Assembly (NCBI GenBank): GCA_963824475.1
Contig: CAWGPR010000001.1
Span: forward strand, 1-64,000
Reading direction: 5' to 3'
Origin: Roseiarcus sp963824475
Lineage (GTDB): Bacteria; Pseudomonadota; Alphaproteobacteria; Rhizobiales; Beijerinckiaceae
DNA: 64,000 nucleotides
The translations under genes and the position numbers were made by a program. The notes beneath the pieces were generated by a model. The model made no database searches. It was not told the origin of the DNA and saw only the letters and a program-made list of their open reading frames with translations. This document shows, piece by piece, positions 59,896 to 64,000 of the stretch. Positions within the stretch are counted from its first letter, which is position 1. Every line of letters begins with the position of its first letter.

Positions 59896-61524
59896 ATGAT
59901 CCGAACCGTCGCCACGAAGCCGTTTCCCGACCAGAGGCCGGGGACTTCGGGTCTGCGCAAGCAGGTCGCGGTCTTCCAGGAACCCGGCTACCTCGAAAAC
60001 TTCATTCAGTCGATCTTCAATTCGCTCGAAGGCTTTCAGGGCAAAACGCTCGTCCTCGGCGGCGACGGCCGCTTTTTCAACCGCGAGGCGATCCAGGTCG
60101 TGATCAAGATCGCGGCCGCGAACGGCTTCGGCCGTATCCTCGTCGGCAAAGGCGGCATCCTTTCGACTCCCGCCGTCTCGGCGCTGATCCGCGCGCTCAA
60201 CGCCTATGGCGGGATCATTCTCTCGGCGAGCCACAATCCCGGCGGGCCGCACGGCGATTTCGGCGTCAAGTACAATATCAGCGCCGGCGGACCGGCCCCG
60301 GAGAACGTCACCGAGGCCATCTTCGCCCATACCAAAACGATCTCCGCCTACAAAATCGCCGACGCTCCCGATGTCGACATCGACCGCCTCGGGACTGTCA
60401 AGGTCGAGGGAGCCGAGATCGAGGTCATCGACCCGGTCACGCAATATCTGTCGCTGATGAAGACGCTGTTCGACTTCGAGGCGATCCGCGCCTTGTTCGC
60501 CTCAGGCTTCCGCATGCGCTACGACGCGCTGCACGCCGTCACCGGGCCCTACGCGCACGCGATCTTCGAGGACGAATTGAAGTCTGGAGCCGGCACCGTG
60601 GTCAATGGCACGCCGCAGCCCGATTTCGGCGGCCACCACCCCGATCCCAATCCGACCTACGCCAAGGATCTTTACGACTTCATGATGTCGGCTGACGCGC
60701 CGGATTTCGGCGGGGCGTCAGACGGCGACGGCGACCGCAACATGATCCTTGGGCGGGGCGTCTATGTCACGCCGTCCAATTCGCTGGCGATCCTGTGCGC
60801 CAACGCCCATTGTGCCCCGGGCTACGCCAAGGACCTCGCGGGCGTCGCGCGCTCGATGCCCACCAGCGCCGCCGCCGATCGCGTCGCCGCCAAGCTCGGA
60901 ATCAGGTCGTATGAGACTCCGACGGGGTGGAAATTCTTCGGCAACCTGCTCGACGCCAATCTCGCGACGCTGTGCGGCGAAGAAAGCTTCGGCACCGGCT
61001 CGAATCACATCCGCGAGAAGGACGGCGTATGGGCGGTGCTGTTCTGGCTCAATATTCTCGCCCGGCGCCGCATGTCGGTCGCCGACCTCGTGCGCGAACA
61101 CTGGCGAACTTACGGCCGCAACTATTACACGCGCCACGACTACGAGGCGATTGACCTTGCTGCGGCGAACGGGCTCATGGACGCGCTGCGCGACAAGACC
61201 GCGACGCTTCCGGGCAAGACCTTCGGCGCGTACAAAGTCGAGGCCGCTGACGATTTCGCTTACCACGACCCGGTCGACGGATCGGACGCTGAGCATCAGG
61301 GCGTGCGGGTGATGTTCGAGGGCGGCGCGCGCATCGTCTACCGGCTCTCCGGAACCGGCACCGTAGGCGCGACGCTGCGCGTCTATATCGAGCATTACGA
61401 AGGGCCGTCTGGCGAGCTCGATCAGGAGACGCAGGCGGCGCTCGCCGACCTCGTCGCGTTCGCGCGTGACATCGGCGAGATCGAGAAGCGCACCGGACGG
61501 AAGGCGCCGACTGTGGTGACCTGA
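59896..61524 (+). CDS. pgm: phosphoglucomutase (alpha-D-glucose phosphate-specific)
   Basis: 542 aa. Active Ser in ILSASHNPGGPHGDFGVKYN, metal loop ASDGDGDRNMILG, sugar loop LCGEESFGTGSNHIREKDG and phosphate-binding YRLSGTGTVGATLRVYIE. It interconverts glucose-1- and glucose-6-phosphate, feeding glycogen, trehalose and exopolysaccharide synthesis. It belongs to the same superfamily as the adjacent, divergent GlmM but is only distantly similar. Confidence 0.96.
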   Translation: MIRTVATKPFPDQRPGTSGLRKQVAVFQEPGYLENFIQSIFNSLEGFQGKTLVLGGDGRFFNREAIQVVIKIAAANGFGRILVGKGGILSTPAVSALIRALNAYGGIILSASHNPGGPHGDFGVKYNISAGGPAPENVTEAIFAHTKTISAYKIADAPDVDIDRLGTVKVEGAEIEVIDPVTQYLSLMKTLFDFEAIRALFASGFRMRYDALHAVTGPYAHAIFEDELKSGAGTVVNGTPQPDFGGHHPDPNPTYAKDLYDFMMSADAPDFGGASDGDGDRNMILGRGVYVTPSNSLAILCANAHCAPGYAKDLAGVARSMPTSAAADRVAAKLGIRSYETPTGWKFFGNLLDANLATLCGEESFGTGSNHIREKDGVWAVLFWLNILARRRMSVADLVREHWRTYGRNYYTRHDYEAIDLAAANGLMDALRDKTATLPGKTFGAYKVEAADDFAYHDPVDGSDAEHQGVRVMFEGGARIVYRLSGTGTVGATLRVYIEHYEGPSGELDQETQAALADLVAFARDIGEIEKRTGRKAPTVVT

Positions 61525-61596
61525 GCGGGTGTTGCCCCCCGACCGGGCCGAGAGATCCCGGGCCTCCGTACAACTCATCGGCTCACGCGGCGATCT

Positions 61597-62790
61597 CTAC
61601 CGCTTGAGGGCCTCCAGCACCTTGACCGAGGCGCGGCCGTTGACCTCGAGCCCGGCCTTCTGCTCGAAATCAGCGATCGCCGCTTTGCTCTTGGTTCCGA
61701 TGTCGCCATCCGGCTGGCCGCCAACGTCGTAGCCGCGCTTTGCGAGCAGCGCCTGCAACTCCTTTCGCCCTTCGCGCGACAGCAGCGGATCGTCGGTCGG
61801 CCAGGGGGTGACGATGCCGCGGCCGCCGCCCAAGCGATCGGCGAGCACGCAGGCGGCGAGGGTGTAGGATTCGGCGGCGTTGTAGGAATAGACGACGTCG
61901 AAATTGCGCGTCACCAAAAAGGCCGGCCCGTCGCGTCCGGCGGGCATGAGAAGCGCAGCGTCGCCCGGCCCAAGCGGGCGCCCGTCGATGCGAGCGAGGC
62001 CGCGCGAGGCCCAGAAGGACATGGATTGCCTAGCCTTGCGGCCCGACGGACCCGAATAGCCCGGCGGCAGCTTGACCTCAAAGCCCCACGCGAGGCCCCG
62101 GCGCCAGCCCGATTTGGCGAGGTAGTTCGCCGTCGAGGCGAGCGCGTCCGGGGCCGAGTCCACGATGTCGCGCCGCCCGTCGCCCTCGAAGTCGACCGCC
62201 AGGCGCAGGAAGGTCGAGGGCATGAACTGCGTCTGCCCGAACGCTCCCGCCCATGATCCGTTCAGCTTCTCGGCCGGCACGTCGCCACGGTCGATGATCT
62301 TCAGCGTCGCCATCAATTCGGAGCGGAAATAATTGCCGCGCTCGCCGAAGCAGGCAAGCGTCGTGAGCGACTGCACGAGCGGGCGCTTGCCCATCTCCTG
62401 GCCGAAATTCAACTCCACGCCCCAGATCGCGGCCAGCATGTAGCGGCTGACGCCATATGTCTCTTCCGCCCGGGCGAGCGCGCGCGCTTGGCTCGCCATC
62501 GCCGCCTTGCCGTCGGCGACTCGATCGTCGTCCACCAGCCCGTCGACATAGTCCCAGATCGGCGTCTTGAACTCGGGCTGCTGCTTCTGGAAGTCGAGCA
62601 CCTTCATGTCGGGTTCGACGCCGCGGAAGGCGACGTCGAGCGTTGCGGCGGAAATCCTCTCGCGCTCAGCTTGCGCTCTCAGCGCGTCGACGCAGGAGGC
62701 GAAGTCGGCGCGCGCCGAGGGGGCGAATGCGCTCAGCGCGGCGATCACGCCAAAGCCTGACAAAAGAAATCGCTTCATTAAGTCAATCAT
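61597..62790 (-). CDS. lytic murein transglycosylase, MltB-like, with peptidoglycan-binding domain
   Basis: The start is taken at ATG 62790 or 62778; the signal peptide is MKRFLLSGFGVIAALSAFAP. The SLT_2 domain has the catalytic Glu in IWGVELNFGQEMGKRPLVQS, then GSWAGAFGQTQFMPSTFLRL. A C-terminal PG_binding_1 repeat follows (ALLAKRGYDVGGQPDGDIGT). It cleaves glycan strands to anhydromuramic ends. The same open frame extends to 63414 as antisense-like sequence over the DUF4396 gene and is not part of this gene. Confidence 0.92.
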   Translation of the reverse strand: MIDLMKRFLLSGFGVIAALSAFAPSARADFASCVDALRAQAERERISAATLDVAFRGVEPDMKVLDFQKQQPEFKTPIWDYVDGLVDDDRVADGKAAMASQARALARAEETYGVSRYMLAAIWGVELNFGQEMGKRPLVQSLTTLACFGERGNYFRSELMATLKIIDRGDVPAEKLNGSWAGAFGQTQFMPSTFLRLAVDFEGDGRRDIVDSAPDALASTANYLAKSGWRRGLAWGFEVKLPPGYSGPSGRKARQSMSFWASRGLARIDGRPLGPGDAALLMPAGRDGPAFLVTRNFDVVYSYNAAESYTLAACVLADRLGGGRGIVTPWPTDDPLLSREGRKELQALLAKRGYDVGGQPDGDIGTKSKAAIADFEQKAGLEVNGRASVKVLEALKR

Positions 62791-62846
62791 CCGCAATTCG
62801 TCCGTATCCGTCGAGCCGCGACCATAGAGACACCCGGCAAGCGGCC

Positions 62847-63647
62847 CTACATCCTCTCTTTCACCCCGACCCGGATCAGAAGCCAATTGACCGGATAGGT
62901 TGTCGCAAATCCGCAAACCATGGCGATCTGCATCATCAACCAATAGGACCAATCGGTCGGCTGCATGGCCGGCCAGCCGCAGGCGCGATAGATCATCCAG
63001 GCGAACATGCCAATCTCGTAGGCGATGATCGAAAACGTGTCCGCCTTGACCGCCGCCGCGACGCCCGCCCGGAAGTTCAAGTTCCGCATCGGCGCGATGG
63101 CGAAGTACTGGAAGGCGATCCCCGCTGCGTAGGCGAGAACAAAGCTTAAAGTGAGCCTCGCCGCGAGCGCCGAGCCGAGCAGCGCCAAGCCAAGACCGAA
63201 GGCGATCCATTCGGCGACAAAATCTCCAAGCGCGCAGCCCGCGCCGCAATGGGCCGCTCCCTTGAAGACCGCCTGCCACATCGGCGGCTCTTCGTGTCCG
63301 TCTCCGTGCCGATGCGCATGCTCGTGCGTCCGAGCCTGGGAATGCGCCGCGCGGCCGAAGCTGAAATAGAACGGCAGGCCGAGCGGCCCCCAGTACAAGA
63401 GCGTCAGCGGCCACACCGCCTCCATCACGCCCATCGGCTGCCGTCGCCCGAGCAGGAAGATGTCGGCCAGCACGACCAGCGCCGCGGCGATCGAGAGCAA
63501 AATGTAGATAAACGCGATTGCGTCGAGGCTTGTAGGCGACAGAGGCTCGTTCTCCAGCGTTTCAATCGAGGGCTTTGGAGCGCGATGGGCTGACGGGCTA
63601 AAGTGCCCGCCGTCAATCGGAGACGCAACGATGCGCTGGTCGATCAC
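62847..63647 (-). CDS. DUF4396 domain membrane protein
   Basis: 266 aa from ATG 63647 (MVIDQRIVASPIDGGHFSPS). There are several membrane segments, a His-rich loop (THEHAHRHGDGHEE), and the DUF4396 core (MWQAVFKGAAHCGAGCALGD, then AVKADTFSIIAYEIGMFAWM, YPVNWLLIRVGVKERM). The family role is unknown; the conserved His/Cys/Asp residues suggest metal or redox function, which is inference. The start overlaps the divergent M50 gene by 17 bp, so it may lie a little downstream. Confidence 0.8.
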   Translation of the reverse strand: MIDQRIVASPIDGGHFSPSAHRAPKPSIETLENEPLSPTSLDAIAFIYILLSIAAALVVLADIFLLGRRQPMGVMEAVWPLTLLYWGPLGLPFYFSFGRAAHSQARTHEHAHRHGDGHEEPPMWQAVFKGAAHCGAGCALGDFVAEWIAFGLGLALLGSALAARLTLSFVLAYAAGIAFQYFAIAPMRNLNFRAGVAAAVKADTFSIIAYEIGMFAWMIYRACGWPAMQPTDWSYWLMMQIAMVCGFATTYPVNWLLIRVGVKERM

Positions 63648-64000
63648 CATTGGCAGTTTGGGCGGAACAGCCGTCAAAATTCACATCACCTTCATCCTGT
63701 TCCTCGCCTGGATCGCTTTCAGCGGTTGGAGCAGAGGAGGCCCAGCCGCCGCTCTGGACAGCACCTTGTTCATCGTCCTCTTGTTCGCCTGCGTGGTCCT
63801 GCACGAATTCGGCCACATCACGGCCGCCCGCCGCTATGGCATCAAGACGCCGGAGGTGACGCTGTTGCCGATCGGCGGCGTGGCCAGCTTGCAGCGCCTG
63901 CCGAGCGACCCCGCCCAGGAGCTGGTGGTCGCGCTCGCCGGGCCCGCCGTCAATCTCGTCATCGGCCTCGTGCTGATCGCAGTCGTCGGCTCGATCCATC
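63631..64000 (+). CDS. site-2 protease family (M50) metalloprotease, 3' partial
   Basis: Start MRWSITIGSLGGTAVKIHIT, a membrane helix, then the zinc motif VLHEFGHITAARRYGI (HExxH) with TLLPIGGVASLQRLP after it. The gene runs past the window end. These enzymes cleave transmembrane regulators within the bilayer; some carry CBS domains, not visible here. Confidence 0.9.
   Translation, partial: MRWSITIGSLGGTAVKIHITFILFLAWIAFSGWSRGGPAAALDSTLFIVLLFACVVLHEFGHITAARRYGIKTPEVTLLPIGGVASLQRLPSDPAQELVVALAGPAVNLVIGLVLIAVVGSIH

Noticed and set aside
62791..63414. N-terminal extension of the lytic transglycosylase frame
   Set aside because: It overlaps the DUF4396 gene in another frame and has no signal peptide; the real signal peptide starts at 62790 or 62778.

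Overview
The window is a GC-rich alphaproteobacterial chromosome segment. RecA, DnaG, RpoD, GlmM, UreEFG, a TadG-like pilus protein and PEPxxWA-CTERM proteins all look like those of Hyphomicrobiales (Rhizobiales). A Beijerinckiaceae/Methylocystaceae-type organism is my best guess from family resemblance, not from a search.

Layout. (1) 1-2.0 kb: end of a frameshifted TadG-like gene and a decayed alpha/beta-hydrolase. (2) 2.0-9.8 kb, minus strand: a sugar-scavenging operon with a LacI regulator, a Tat-exported solute-binding protein, two CUT1 permeases, a GH172 (DUF2961) furanosidase and an ADP-ribosylglycohydrolase-family enzyme. A clear palindromic operator lies upstream of lacI, facing a divergent TauD/TfdA dioxygenase. 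(3) 11.7-16.5 kb, minus strand: a compact RiPP cluster of thiazole/oxazole-modified microcin (TOMM) type. It has a 178-aa precursor with a 79-residue Gly/Cys core (18 Cys), a fused leader-binding/YcaO cyclodehydratase and a SagB-like dehydrogenase. This is the strongest candidate for an undescribed system here. (4) 17.7-26.6 kb: a mobile-element pile-up with an IS3 element, a second IS3 element split by a group II intron, an IS5/IS427-type element, and a third IS3 element split by a nearly identical intron at the equivalent codon. (5) 27-31.3 kb: an RND efflux adaptor and pump. (6) 31.8-35.2 kb: a second copy of the first IS3 element, recA with a possible SOS box, a palindromic intergenic repeat and IS630 debris. 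(7) 35.2-41.1 kb: a wrecked adenylate cyclase/AAA/TPR gene, a cell-wall amidase, three tandem glycine-zipper lipoproteins and the RNase P RNA gene. (8) 41.1-43.8 kb: ureE-ureF-ureG and a TetR regulator. (9) 43.9-46.9 kb: a complete IS1595-family transposon with 25-bp inverted ends, an 8-bp target duplication and a cargo of a DUF433/PIN-like toxin-antitoxin operon plus a membrane protein. (10) 47-64 kb: a chimeric trypsin-like protease; an aldo/keto reductase lying between two copies of the dnaG start; dnaG and rpoD; two PEP-CTERM proteins around a frameshifted universal stress gene; a 24-codon small gene; glmM and pgm; a lytic transglycosylase; a DUF4396 membrane protein; and the start of a site-2 protease.

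Several otherwise well-conserved genes (tadG, the sugar-binding protein, uspA) each carry a single 1-nt frame change. These may be real lesions or residual sequencing errors, so any conclusion about gene loss depends on read-level checking. I recognised no tRNA, 5S/16S/23S rRNA or CRISPR array.
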